DNA of 64,000 nt, taken from positions 12,648,001 through 12,712,000 of the forward strand of contig OX359246.1 of the NCBI GenBank assembly GCA_947179485.1, in the 5' to 3' direction. This document shows, in pieces, positions 11,584 through 23,760 of this stretch. This stretch comes from Allacma fusca. Its lineage: Eukaryota > Arthropoda > Collembola > Symphypleona > Sminthuridae. Below the pieces are notes generated by a model that worked only from the letters and a program-made list of their open reading frames with translations, had not been told where the DNA came from and did no database searches. Position 1 is the stretch's first letter, and each line of letters opens with the position of its first letter. Made by a program: the position numbers and the translations under genes.

Positions 11584-12330
11584 CGAGGTAAGGAGTGTAG
11601 CGTATTGGAGTAAAAGGCGAACGTAAACAAGACTATTTTGCGTCGTCAAACGTTTTTGAAAATAACTTCCATTGAATGTTATAATAATTAATGGGATTTG
11701 TTTCCCGCCGGATTTATGCATCGATTTAGTCAGCCCCAGGATGTTTTCCGTCACAAACTCACACTCATTCAAAGTGAAAGTCTGGAAGCCCCGACCATTG
11801 TGCTTGTAAATTCACGGTTATGCTCCTTCAACTGGCTTTAATTGATAATTCAACAGTATATGTTAATTATTAAAATTCCTATATGCATTCCCTCTGATTT
11901 TCGCGTAGCCTTGTGGGCTTTTTTACATCCCTATTTTACAAGATGGCCTATTTTTATTAAATTAATGGGGGTTGGAACCTCAATTGTAGAACTCTTTGAA
12001 CTCTTTCGGGGAGTTGGAATGCAATTCATTAAAAAAAATCTTTTTTTATGTATATTTAACATATTTTGAATGTCATTACGTAATTGTTTGGTTATGCGTA
12101 ATTGTATTTTTGAACGTAACAGTTCCTTGTAATCATCCATGCAGCTGTAAAATAGTACGTAGTAATGCAGCGTCAACAGTCACAGCAGGTGTTCGAGCAA
12201 AATTCAAATTTTCATTGATTAAAGCAAATATGCATAACTAGATAAAACTAGCACAGTCTGTGAAATAGGCATTATTATAAAAGGTATTTTGTATTAGGAT
12301 TTGTTGTAATTATAAAACATAAAATCCGAA
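11584..12330. repeat. Duplicated flank block A, copy 2, right half
   Basis: This matches about 290-1000 of copy 1, including the words around GGAGTTGGAATGCAATTCATT and AGCAAATATGCATAA. The minus-strand open stretch 11509-11772 corresponds to 178-456 in copy 1, but neither is convincingly a gene. Confidence 0.7.
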
Positions 12331-12339
12331 TAGTTCAGA

Positions 12340-12900
12340 TTGACGATTATGGCCCCAAAACGAATATCAGTAAACCACCCAATAATGTTGTGTATAGTCT
12401 TCAGCTTAGTTATGGGGAGGAGTCATGTTTTGGTTTTTGCATTGTATTTTTATAAAATTGTAAACTGCATTTTTACACACCTGGTAACACTAGCCCACGT
12501 AAGAAAGCGACTCATAAAATATTTATTCCATATTTTGCTACATATTCAGATCCCGATTCTCTAAAATTTACTTGACAGACGGTCAAGATTTGTGATCACA
12601 GGGTTTAAGTAAATTCGAGCCTTTTGGAAATGGTGCAAAACGTACTACAGAAAGGGAATCTGTCGAAGTATTTTTTGATTTTGCAGTAAAAGGCGTTATT
12701 ATTCCATTAACCAGCTTTATTTAAAGGAGGTTGTTGAATACCACAAATTATACAGGCTCGACAAACTAATTATATCAAACTATGATTATAAAATTTCTAG
12801 TCATGGGCACTGAAGCGATTTGCTACTTTCGGATATTTCCAGCTGGATAATAAATGTCATGCAGGGAATTACTGCCATGGCCAACTGCAAGACACAGGTA
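12340..12900. repeat. Duplicated receptor 3' flank, block B copy 1
   Basis: This is collinear with 17760-18300, the downstream flank and last exon of the intact receptor gene at 18211-19616. A plus-strand open stretch starts at 12340 in this copy and at 17760 in the other, with a hydrophobic segment. The two copies differ by frame-changing differences further on, so I do not call it a gene. Confidence 0.65.
12801..12884 (-). pseudogene. Isolated last exon of a gustatory-receptor-like gene
   Basis: An 84-bp exon with an intact acceptor encodes LAMAVIPCMTFIIQLEISES and a stop. It is nearly identical to the last exon of the gene at 18211-19616. The other three exons are missing. A short piece reading like part of exon 1 (near 12938-12952) lies just upstream, suggesting a collapsed gene copy. 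Confidence 0.75.
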
Positions 12901-13293
12901 CATTTTTAGAAACAATTGTCCCATCAAAATATTGAAAAAACTTTTGGCAAGCTCAAAATCCAGAAGAGTTCAGACCGAAAATTATCAGAATCACAATTAT
13001 AAATATATACAGTATGTTTAGTATGTGGAAATTTTTCAGGAAACGCGCTTTTACTTGAACCAGGACACACACTCATCAGAGGAAGCTCATTCTGGAAGAA
13101 CTCTACAACCTTTTCGCTCATTTTCTTGATGTAGTGGTAATTGATGACCCCATCCCCGAAAAAAAAAACTAATAAACCACTGAACACTATCTACCAACTT
13201 TTTCATACTCATGTACATAAATCATGCGAGGGGAGCACGTGCTTCCCTCCCCCAAGCTCGCACGTATAAAATCGACAAATAAAATATTTGATC

Positions 13294-14902
13294 CAGGCAC
13301 TCCGGAACGTCCGAAAAAGTGAGGGGGACAAAACGTTTAATTAATTTTAGCGACTTTGCCAGTGCATATAAACGTGCGTAAGTATCTACTTATAAGGTAA
13401 CACTGTATTTTAGGTTATCTAGCTCATACTAACATCTGATATACAGATTTTCTCAATTTTAAATCATTTTCTCGTAAATTTAAAAAAGAGCTTTCACAAA
13501 AGAAACCAAATGAATCTTATATATTAGAATTTGTTTTATTACAAGCACTAAAAACTAGCAAAGTTTGAAATAGAGGGAATCAAAGAACCATTGCACTGAT
13601 TGTAAACTAATTTTGGGAATGGCCCGGTCTGCTCTTTGATTTTTGGTTTGATCTGGTTCAAACATATAAGTATCCCATGTTCCATAATTTTGTTCCAAGG
13701 AACAGTCTCCAGTAGATTCACTGATTTAGAAGTGCATGGTATGTTCCAACGGTTGGACCAGATTAATTTGACCAAATTTCATGGTGGTGAATTATATTGA
13801 AGCAAATGTTTCACTAAGCAATAACGTATATTTAACTGAAATAATTATTAATATAAATGATATGAACTCCTTTGGTTGACGTTTTCTTAAACTGTTGTAT
13901 CCTTTTCAATATTATCAGACCAAAAACTTTAAGTTTATGATTTGGTCCGACCAAATTAGCTGGTATGATACCTATCCAGGAATGGTATTAACTGTCTGTT
14001 CCGACATTTTGGAACAGATTTATTGGTCTGGCATAACTTTTGATCCGGACCAAAATTTTTGGTCGGAACCTTGACAGTGCCAGCATTATTGTGAGCTATC
14101 TGGAAATGGGAGGCCAAAATGTTTGGCATGGGTAGGAGAAATGATGTTCCAAATTTAACAAAGTCAACCAGAGAAAGATTAATGGATAGAAAAATCTTCT
14201 TTATTTTCTTAAGGGGTTGCGACGCATTGAATTCTTAAGGTACTATTTAAATTATCACCCTATAACATACAGATTCGACCCTGAAAGTTTATTGCAATAC
14301 TGACTACCATAAAACGATTTAAATAAGTTCAAAATTATTATTAAGTGTGAAAGGAGTCGCTGTAAAAAATTAATTCGGACTACCGTAGCATGTCCCACGG
14401 CTTGTCAATCCAATTTTGTCCCTTTCGTGAAATTGTTGATCGCACTGCTCGACTTCGCATTTGGTTTTCGAATTATTCTCAATTTCGTGATTTTGTCGGA
14501 AGGATTGAATTGTGTTTCGTAAATGATTAAGTTCATCTGTGGATCTGCCATCAAGATAATTTTGATAGTTAACTGGATGAACTGATTTCTGCAAGCATGC
14601 ATACAGTAGTACTATCTACTACTTGTGCGTGCAAGGATGAGAAGAATATTTTGCAACACGGCGTAAATACACATACATATTTGTTTAAAAGGAATAGATT
14701 ACTTCAAGTTTTTAAATACAATCAATAGCGATTTATACAGGATTAAAATAAATTAAGTTTTATTACAGTTTCGACAGAAAAAACCAGGAAAAACTAATTT
14801 AATGCCTGAAAAGTAGGGGGGACAGTTGTATTGCTTGTCCTTCCCAGACATTTTTTTGGGGGGGCAATGTCCCTCCTGTCCCCCCTTATTCCGGAGTGCC
14901 TG
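13294..14902. mobile_element. Non-autonomous hAT-like element, CAGGCACTCCGGAA ends
   Basis: The terminal inverted repeat is CAGGCACTCCGGAA on both sides, flanked by a perfect 8-bp duplication ATTTGATC (13286-13293 and 14903-14910). A G-rich subterminal word (GAGGGGGACA) near the left is mirrored by the C-rich run near 14860-14885. The interior (about 13590-14080) is dense in GGTCTGGTCC/GGACCAAA words that also occur at 35100-35330, possibly a second, older element nested inside. No transposase is visible. Confidence 0.85.
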
Positions 14903-15473
14903 ATTTGATCCCCCATATTGCATCATATTTAGTTCCCGATTAACTAAAAAATGAACATCATTGAATTGAGTTATGGTTTGAAGTCACGGGGTTTGAAAAA
15001 CTAAAGCAAAGTCGTGTGTCTTTTTAGAAAGTCCTTTTATTCATTTTCAATGCTATATTTTGAGGTTCAAATCAATTATCAATGATTTCCGTTTAAATTG
15101 TCAAGAGGCTGGCGTAAAGTCAGTGTTTCTTTTAGGCAAAGAATTTAGGTCAAAGATCTTTCCTGCATTTTTCAAAGAAAATCGAATCACAATTCAATTC
15201 TTAATGAAATGTAATTATTTTTCAAATCCAATATATTTAGATATGTTTGGCTATTCTACATAATCCGTACAAAGACTCGTATGCCTTATTTAATGGTATA
15301 ATTTCCGTGGTACACATCAGATTGGCAAAATACGTCTTAATATCCATATTTTGGTAGTGCATGCAATGTTCTAAATATCTATTGTTTCCTAAACATTCTC
15401 AAGGGCATGGCATGAGAGACAAAAGGATTTAGTGCTTCAAGAAGAAAATCGATGGACTCAGAAATTGATATCC

Positions 15474-17341
15474 AAGATGTTTTGATTCAAGATTGTTAGA
15501 GTAAAGTAGATATTACAAATCATGCCGATTGGCTATTCCCCGAAAGGGATTTGCTACTTTCTGCTAATTCCAGTTGGATGATAAATGTCATGCAGGTAAT
15601 TACTGCCATGGCAAACTGCAAAACACAGGTACATTTTTAGAAACAATTGCCCCAACAAAATATTGCAAAATTAAATAAAATATTTCCAATGTATGTAATT
15701 ACTTATATGTAAGTGCATACCCCTGGATAAATTTTGTTGTTAATGACGAATAAATGACAACATGTGAACTCCCATCTCCAGGCTGCCATCATTTCTGTAA
15801 CTAATTGCAGCTTATTTTTCATGCAAAAAAAAAAGATTATTACTGATTCCAATCTGCTTTGTGTTATTAATTTGGTATAATTTTCTTTTAAAACATTTTC
15901 CTTACTTCCAGATTACTAGACTTGGATTTTAAAAATTCAAGCCCTCTCTCCATCTTTCTTTTTGTTTTCTTCACCTGCGGAATTATAAAGTAATTACTAC
16001 TTACTGCAGTAGAATTGTCTTTCACAAATTTCAACCTTTTCTCACCTCAGTGTTTAAAACATTGCCTATGTTAATAACTGAAATATTTAGCAGGAGGTTT
16101 TCGAGCAAGTATGGCAGTCCAGTTACTCCATCCTTTGGCCATATTGCTGAATGCACGGAATATCCGAAAGAACATCCACCCAGTAAAAGGATCGCAATGC
16201 TCATTTGGCCGAAAATCTTGGTATACATTCTAAAGCATTGTTTCAGCTGAAGAGCACTTTTGGCAAGCTCAACTATTACGTTCTTATCATTTCTCTCGAA
16301 CACATTGTAAATTTCCATTTCGAAATGATCAGAGAAATTTCTTAATGCTGTGACAAGGTGGAGCCCTAATCCATTAATTAATCCAATGGGTACAATTGTG
16401 TTGAAAAACATATGACAAACCTGAATGTTTAGTCCATAATGTTTCATAAAGTACATCCAGGAAGTTCGTCCAAGTTCAGGATGACCACGCAATTCTCTGA
16501 ATATGAGAACTTCAAGTACATTGATAAAGCCGGAAATAAATATCATTACAACAAATACGTAGCATCTAAGTGATAGCAAGGAACCAGACCAGTCAATGTT
16601 TTTGTTGGTTTTCAAAATATTATAGTATTCATTGCTTGTCAAATGCTTCCTAACGTTCATTACTTCAGAATAATATATAATAAGCAAAATTCGAACTACA
16701 ATCGTAATAAGAATCCCAGCAAATAAAGTTGGAATTAATACAATAAACGTGGAATATGTTGACGATTGCATTGCAAAAAAAAAGTAAAGTTGACCCTGCA
16801 AGTCGAAAGACAGGGCACAGAAAAAACTTATGAAGGAATAAACATAGCTCCATAAACTTTTATGCGATTTAGAGCACAACCATGTTGCTGGAAAATAACC
16901 TCCGAGATAACACAATAACAGTATCACCGAGTAGAACATGTTAGTCATTTTGTTTTTCCAAAGTTGACTTGTTATTCACAATGTTATTCATTGCAGAAAG
17001 ATTCTCCGTAACTGAAATACATTTGATACTCCTTTTGAACCCCAATACAAGAAAATAGAAATTAAAAGATTGAATGTTTAGAGACTACTTTACACATATT
17101 GAGTGAATTAGAGGGTTCGATATAACTCCAGGACATTATTTTATTTGCTTCACAAACATTGTATGTACTTTATGACATAAAAGGCATCAAGGAAATTAAG
17201 TTATTGGGGAAACCTTGAGTGAATGGCAAACAAATATTTGTAAATATTACTTTGAAAAACGTGTTAGTAAGTTAAACACAGAACTCAATCCACTATTGAC
17301 TACAGACAAAAGGGAATTAGCTAGTATAGATAAGGTGGTGT
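15474..17341. repeat. Duplicated receptor block C, copy 2
   Basis: This is the full-length counterpart of 5919-7013, holding an intact receptor gene plus about 390 bp of upstream flank shared with copy 1. Confidence 0.75.
15520..16948 (-). CDS. Gustatory-receptor-like seven-TM chemoreceptor (copy 1)
   Basis: The predicted protein has about 385 residues, the usual size for arthropod gustatory receptors, which act as ligand-gated channels in the membrane of chemosensory neurons. Exons are 16046-16948, 15906-15974, 15721-15810 and 15520-15615, all joined in phase 0 at GT-AG sites. The acceptor of the third exon (AATAAG before CTGCAATTAG) is the least certain. Exon 1 starts MTNMFYSVILLLCYLGGYF and holds six hydrophobic segments. 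Exon 2 encodes a lysine-rich loop (VKKTKRKMERGL), which in this family lies inside the cell before the last membrane segment. The last exon encodes AMAVITCMTFIIQLE, a variant of the TY-x5-QF terminal motif. It is about 75% identical by eye to its neighbour at 18211-19616, which marks a tandem duplication. The ligand cannot be inferred. Confidence 0.85.
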
Positions 17342-17759
17342 TGTACTAGGAAATACGGATGAAGTATGAACTCCGGAGAAATAAAGACAAAATTAAATTG
17401 TTAAGAATGTTAGACAGTAAGAATGAAAGTATAGGTAAACAATTTTCTTTGTTTATGTAATTGAATGTATTACACCGTGCGTTAAACGAATTTCGTTTCA
17501 TGATGGGCAAGTCCCAAGTGAAATAAAGCAAGCGCACGATTGGCTAATTGATTGATTGATTGATTGATAATCATCCATGGAGCTACAAAATACTAGTAAT
17601 ACAGTGTCAACAATGCCAGGTGTTCGAGGAAAATTCAAATCGTCATTGATTAAAGCAAATATGCATAATTAAAGAAAATGAGCACAGCCTGTGAAAGAGG
17701 CATTCTTACAACAGGTATTGTGTATAAATGGATTTGTTGTAAAATCCCAATAGTTCAGA

Positions 17760-18300
17760 ATGACGATTATGACCCCGGAAAGAATATCAGTAAAATACCC
17801 AATAATATTATGTATTTGCTTCAGTCTAATTACGGGGATGAGTCATGTTTTGGTTTTTGCATTGTATTTTTATAAAATTGTAAACTGCATTTTTTACAGA
17901 CGTGTTAACACTAGCCCACGTAAGAGAGCGACTCATAAAATATTTATTCCATATTTTGTTACATATTCAGATCCGGATTCTCTAAAATTTACTTGACAAA
18001 CGGTCAAGATTTGTGATCACATGGTATAAGCAAATTCTTTTTGGAATGTTGCAAACCTACTACAGAAAGGGAATCTGTCGAAGTATTTTTTGATTTAAAA
18101 AGGCGTTGTCATTCCATTAACCAGCTTTATTTAAAGGAGGTTGCTTCATACCACAAATTATACAGCCTCGACATATTAAATATATAAAACTATGATTATA
18201 ACATTTCTAGTCACGGGCACTGAAGTGATTTGCTACTTTCGGATATTTCCAGCTGGATAATAAATGTCATGCAGCTAATTACTGCCATGGCCAACTGCAA
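17760..18300. repeat. Duplicated receptor 3' flank, block B copy 2
   Basis: This is the counterpart of 12340-12900. The stretch 17570-17710 just before it matches part of block A (near 815-940 and 12140-12270), so the order A then B is kept in both places. Confidence 0.65.
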
Positions 18301-19616
18301 AACAAAAGTATATTTTTAGAAAAAATGCTCGTAATAAAAATTGCAGAGTTAAACTTGAATGTTTGAAAATAAATATTAATACATACCACTGGATAAATTT
18401 TGTTGTCAATGATGAATAAATGACAACATGGGAACTCCCATCTCCAGGTTGCCATCATTTCTGTAACTAATTGCAGCTTATTTTTCACACAAACAAGAAA
18501 CGAATATTACTATTTAAAATCTGTTCCTGTATAATAATATTGTTTAAATATTTAAAATATTTCCCTTACTTCCAGATTACTAGATTCAAGTTTTAAAAAT
18601 GCGAGCCCTCTCTCCATCTTTCTTTTTGTTTTCTTCACCTGCGAAATTATGAAATTATGAAATTACTACAAGTAAAATCGTGTTTAACAATTTCCAGCCA
18701 TGCTTACCTCATTATTTAAAACATTGCCTATGTTAATAACTGAAATATTTAACAGAATGTTTTCGAGCAAGTATGGTAGTCCAGTTACTCCATCCTTTGG
18801 CCATATTGCAGAATACACGGAATAACCAAAAGCACATCCACCAAGCAAAATGATTGCAGTGCTGATTGGGCCGAAAATCTTAGCGTACATTCTATAGCAT
18901 TTTTTCAGCTGAAGAGCACTTTTGGCAAGCTCAATAATTACGCTCTTATCATTTCTCTCGAACACATTGTATTTGTAAATTTGTATTTCGAAATTATCAG
19001 AGAGATTCTTTAATGCTGTGACAAGTTGGAGCCCTAATCCATTAACTAAACCAACGGGTACAAATGAGGTGAGAAAAATACTGCAAATCTGAATGTTTAG
19101 TCCATAATGTTTCATAAAGTAGATCCAGGAAGTTTGTGCTAGTTCAGAATCGACATGAAAATCTCTGAATACTAGAAATTCAAGTACGTTGATAAAGCCG
19201 GATATAAAAATCATTACAACAATTACGTAGCATTTAAGTGATAGCAAGGAACCACACCAGTCAATTTTTTTGCTGGTATTCAAAATGTCAAAGCATTTAT
19301 TGGTTATCAAATGATTCCTAATGTTCATTACTTCAGAATAATATGTAATAAGCAAAATTCGAACCACAACCGTTATAAGAATCTCAGAAAATAAAGTTGG
19401 AATTAATACAATAAACGTGGAATAGGTTGACGATTGCATTGCAAACATAATGAATACGTGGCACTGCAAGTCGAAGGACAGGCTACAGAAAAAAATTATC
19501 AAAGAATAAGCATAACTACATAAGATTTTAGAGGATTTAGGACAAAACCAAGTTACTGGAAAATATCCTCCTAGATAACACAGTGACAGTATCACCGAGC
19601 AGAATATATTATTCAT
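18211..19616 (-). CDS. Gustatory-receptor-like seven-TM chemoreceptor (copy 2)
   Basis: The exon layout is the same as in the neighbouring paralogue: 18708-19616, 18570-18638, 18387-18476 and 18211-18294, giving about 383 residues. It begins MNNIFCSVILSLCYLGGYF. Landmarks shared with the paralogue are FAMQSSTYSTFIVLIPTLF, KHYGLNIQ, FGYSVYSAIWPKDGVTGLPY and, in the last exon, AVISCMTFIIQLE. Exon 2 again encodes the basic loop KKTKRKMERGL. The membrane segments and size fit an arthropod gustatory receptor. Frame and splice sites are intact. I cannot assign a ligand, and expression would most likely be restricted to sensory neurons. Confidence 0.85.
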
Positions 19617-20749
19617 TTTAACTTCAGAAAAACGGCTTCAATGTGACATATACTGATTCCAAAAGAGCGGCTCACAAGAATATGAGAATCTGTTGCAATT
19701 CCAGGAAATTATATAAGTTGTTTCAAATATGTACCTACACATTGCACATACTTCATGACAAAAATATGCTTCAGGGAAATTGAAGCTCACTGGGGAAACG
19801 TAAACTAAGGAATACTATAATAAATACAAATTCCTATGGAAGCTCTTTTTGTAAATTTTCTTATCAATGCAATACCCATTTCCATTAAAAGTGATTATTA
19901 GTATATATTATTTGAACGTGCTCGTGCAGACAAAATGAAACTCCTGTAAAATATTTTCCATTACTTTGTTATTATTACTAGTTACTTTTGCATTTTTTAC
20001 CACCTGCGGAATTAATCAGCATATAATGCAGCCCTGCTCAAAGAAGAGTACAACAGGCGATCGAAAGCTTGGCATACGAAAGTCAATATTATAGACTATA
20101 AGCGGGTGTTTTCACCAGACTTGGAAAACCGAAAAATATGGTTTTCGTTTGCCAGTCAAACGTTTTTGGGAATTTGTTTTCGGTTTTTCGGAATACAGAT
20201 TTTGGTTAAAACGGTTTTTGCTCAAAACAAATTCCGTTAAAGGGTTACTAACGGTATTCACAGCTAAATTAGCATCAACTATATTTAGTACTAAGAAAAA
20301 TCATATAAAACCATTTTTCGCTTTTTATTCAAAATCCATTGGTTCTAAGGAACAAAACTGCGTTCCGGACTTCGTCCATCGTTCTGCTTCATCTTTCAGA
20401 GAGTACAAATGCCAGGACTGAGAACTGACGTTTGACACTAAAATGAGTACATGGGAGGCAAATAATTACTCTAGCTACAACTTTCAACGAAGCTGGACAA
20501 TTGCTAGTCCACCAACCGAAAGAATCAAATTTAAAACCAATTTGATTATTTCCCTCTAGTGGATCGATTCAATTTGATTCAATTTGTAGCTTGAATTGAA
20601 TCGAAAAACCGATTTTCGATTCAATTTGCCCCAAAGCAATTCAATTCGATTCAATTCACCCAGTGAATCGAATTGAATCGTAAATCGAACGATTCAAGTG
20701 GGAAAATACAAAATTTTCCTTATGTTACTGGAGTGTCGTATACATATTA

Positions 20750-22983
20750 CTAGTAAAAGCCCTGTGCTTCACACAGGGGCAATTACTTGAGAATTGTGAG
20801 AGTATACACAAAACCGTAAATTGCTATAGATCCCGTATCATGGGATGTCCAGACGGCTTAATATTAATAGCCCGCTTCGCTGGGCTAAGTAATCTTATAC
20901 AGTATAAGACATGCGAACTATTAATTGTAAGACTAACAATTCGTTTCAAATAGCTAGTTAGAAATTCATCATCAAAAAATTATGGTACAACGCTCCAGCC
21001 CACTAAAGTTCTCTCCCAAACTCAATATTTGGCTATACACGGGGAATTTAACTAATCACTCGATCAATTTAAAAACAACCAACATTGTTATTAAATCTTG
21101 CTGTTGCATCACTGTATGGTGCTTCACCCCTTAGTGGATCAGCACAACGTGTTGATCAAATATGATTTTTTATGTTATTATAATTTGTATATATCTCAGT
21201 TGTACCGTAAAATGTAACTAAAACCTCAGACACTGGACGCACTGATAATTTAAAATAGGAAAAGTGAAAGGAATTCATATTAGCGCAACATTTTTCAATT
21301 GCTATTGTTACTAAAGTCCATGGTTTCTACAAATCAATCATTAATTCCTATAGATATTTTAAGGGGATATAAAGATCAAATGTATGGATGTAAAGGCTTG
21401 TAATTAAAAAATAGTGAGCAAATAGCTTCAGCAATACAGTTTAAGAATTTAACTGACGTAAATATAAAAAGTGTTACAATACGTACTTTGAATTCCATTT
21501 GGTTTTTCATAATAGGAATCCCACATATATGTGTACAAAATTCAGTCACTAAAATTCTCCTCTCCTCAAATTCTTCAGTGCTGTAACCGAACGTAGTTTT
21601 TCTCATAACCAAACTTAATTTAATCCACATTTGATGATTTATGTCTAATGTTTATAATAAATATGATTAATGCTTTTAAGCGCTAATCTAAAATAAATTA
21701 CTTTTTATTGTGCGCTCTATTGAGCTTCCAGTAGACTGCAAGCCGTTGGCCTAATGTGTTTCAAAATCCCTATAGGGATCGTTCATATCTCTTGTACGTC
21801 TTTTATCACAAGTAGCTATCCCGTCCGTATCTGTATAGATGAGCTCCCACTTAAGTCCCCTCCGTCCCATATAGTGGTCGGATCGATTCAATTTGATTCG
21901 AATTTTTCAATTTGATTCAATTTGAAGCTTGAATTGAATCGAAAAACCGATTTTGGATTCAATTTGCCCCAAAGCAATTCAATTCGATTCAATTCACTCA
22001 GTGAATCGAATTGAATCGTAAATCGAACGATTCAAGTGGGAAAATACAAAATTTTCCTTATGTTACTGGAGTGTCCTATACATATTATAAAGGGTATAGT
22101 AAAAGCTACGCTAAAATAAAAAACGTTGTGGTGTACGTACTATTTGGACTTTGAATATGCGGAAAAAAAGTACCCGTGCGCAGCCGAAGCGGTTTTGATG
22201 AATTGTTTGAATTGCAATTCACATGATATGATTCGATTCAGTTCAGTACCCAAATCGAATCATTCGATTTGGTTTTGCTGCAAATCGAATCGAAATACTA
22301 CTGAATCGAATTGAATTGAATCGAATCGAAAATTTCCAATTCTGAATTGAATTGGTCCGACCACTAGTCCCATATCGTATTTGTACCTTATAAATAACAT
22401 CCCTATTCGTTTCTTGTCCCTCACGTATCCCATATCTTTCCGTACTACACAAAATCCATGAATGACCTCCAAGTCTGTACATGCAGTAACACCTGGTCGA
22501 AGCTACATTTTGAAATAAAAAGGAAACATCGTTTAGACTTAACTGGTGTCGTCTCGCATAGTCTGTTCTAAGTAATAAGTATTATTTGTATCCGTTTGCA
22601 TCCGTCTTATGTCATTTGATCATTTGATCAGCACGTCCCGTCCGTCTGTATCCACTATTCTTGCATGAATTTTCCGTTCAATCCTACTCATTTTTACCTA
22701 TCCCGTCCTGTTTTTTTATCGTCCCGTCTTAGAACGTATCTCATTTTGATACACATTACCGTTGGTATATAGCTGAACCTCTGCCGCAGAGGAGAGCTTT
22801 TTCAGCTCGCTCAGCTCGCTGTGCTGTGCTTCTCTTCTCGGATTGCTTGCGTGCTGTATATACCACCGGCTTGCTTGTCTATATAGTGAAAGAGTATACT
22901 ACATATCAGCTTGCTATATAGTGAAATGAGGGTGAGCGCGCCAAACTTTAAATTAACATACAAAGTGGCCAGTAATATAGAGA
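20750..22983 (-). mobile_element. Non-autonomous Helitron
   Basis: Read on the minus strand, the insert starts TCTCTATATTACTGG and ends TTTTACTAG. A hairpin (GCCCCTGTG, loop, CACAGGGC) lies about ten bases before the CTAG end. It sits exactly between A and T of the host MITE with no target duplication, as shown by comparison with the unbroken MITE copy. TC start, hairpin, CTRR end and A^T insertion are the defining features of Helitrons. There is no Rep/helicase gene. It carries the second MITE copy, plus stretches rich in CCCGTCCGTATC-like words and a segment with CAGCTCGCT repeats near 22800. Confidence 0.8.
21872..22366. mobile_element. TAGTGGTCGG MITE, copy 2, intact
   Basis: The terminal inverted repeat is TAGTGGTCGG with a perfect 8-bp duplication GTCCCATA (21864-21871 and 22367-22374). 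The interior is the same as in copy 1, including the stretch GTTACTGGAGTGTC and the GCAGCCGAAGCGG segment. The subterminal GAATCGAATTGAATCG words are strongly reiterated on both sides. It was inserted into a Helitron that had itself inserted into, or later entered, another copy of the same family. Confidence 0.85.
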
Positions 22984-23284
22984 TAAAGGGTATAGTAAAA
23001 GCTACGCTAAAATAACAAACGTTGTGGTATACGTAGTATTTGGACTTAAATTATGCGGGAAAAAAGTACCCGTGCGCAGCCGAAGCGGTTTTGATGAACT
23101 GTTTGAATTGCAATTCACAAGATATGATTCGATTCAGTTCAATACCCAAATCGAATCATTCGATTTGGCTTTGCTGTAAATCGAATCGAAATACTACTGA
23201 ATCGAATTGAATCGAATTGAATGGAATCGAAAATTTCCAATTCTGAATTGAATTGGTCCGACCACTATTTCCCTCACAATATTG

Positions 23285-23760
23285 TCATAACTGAAAAAAG
23301 CTTCGAACAGTACAATGTATTTTGAACAATATCTGTATTTTTATACATTCGCTATAAAATTTTGGTTTTTCACGAACTACTGAATCACAATCTTCCACTA
23401 AATATGGAGATGTTTCATCCTTACTTCTGAATTCAAATTTTGAAAAACTGTACTGATCTTTTGTCTGCCCATCTTTGTAAATAACATCATGAACGAATAT
23501 GTGCACTAAATTTGGTGTTCGCCTTGTCAGAATAAATGCTTTGATGGGGCTAACAATAAGCATAAATGAAAATATGGTTAAATAGGTGCTAATAATAAGG
23601 TACGATTAGGTTTTGGAAACTACCAATTGAAGCAGCACATTGTGTAGAAGGACAAAAACTATGAGGTTTACTCCAATGTACGGATTTACGATAAACTGCA
23701 GCAATGTATTGATGTAATGTGCCCCCAATCGGTGCCAGTTGGCGACCAGGAGATAGCATA
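23285..23760 (-). other. Possible exons of an unidentified membrane protein gene
   Basis: On the minus strand a hydrophobic stretch (NPYIGVNLIVFVLLHNVLLQ, about 23640-23700) runs to a GT donor. After a short intron with a TTAG acceptor it continues in phase 0 as PIKAFILTRRTPNLVHIFVH (from about 23549). It ends with a stop at about 23285. I do not recognise the family. It lies between the outer element's right end and the split MITE, so it may be a host gene fragment captured by the outer element, or part of a decayed gene that was there before. Confidence 0.3.

Larger units (their letters stand above)
8386..11584. mobile_element. PIF/Harbinger DNA transposon
   Basis: The ends form imperfect inverted repeats of about 45 bp: the left end reads GTGTATACTTTAT then CTTTTGCTTTATTTTT, and the right end, on the complement, reads GTTTACACTTTGTG then CTTTTGCTTTGCTTTT. 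The element carries the two divergently oriented genes typical of the superfamily: a DDE transposase on the plus strand and a DNA-binding companion on the minus strand. Comparison with block A copy 1 (around 280-300) shows the pre-insertion site. A 3-bp target duplication is expected; GTA/GTAA occurs at both edges but the left copy is not a clean TWA. Both genes are frameshifted, so this copy is not autonomous. Confidence 0.85.
20557..23267. mobile_element. TAGTGGTCGG MITE, copy 1, split by a Helitron
   Basis: A short hAT-like MITE with subterminal GATTCAATTTGATTC words. The right end reads CCGACCACTA; the left end reads TAGTGGATCG, slightly diverged. The flanking duplication is TTTCCCTC on both sides (20549-20556 and 23268-23275). 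The element is present as two pieces, 20557-20749 and 22984-23267, which add up to about 477 bp. The intact copy at 21872-22366 is 495 bp and matches across the break point. Confidence 0.85.

Noticed and set aside
12340..12564. Plus-strand open frame with a hydrophobic segment, paralogous to 17760-17996
   Set aside because: The two copies diverge by frame-changing differences; the similarity is explained by duplication of receptor 3' flank.
13590..14080. GGTCTGGTCC-rich interior as a separate nested element
   Set aside because: Possible, but I could not define inverted ends or a duplication.
20557..23267. Tandem arrays of GAATCGAATTGAATCG considered as a CRISPR-like or satellite array
   Set aside because: The spacing is irregular, and terminal inverted repeats with target duplications show MITE subterminal repeats.
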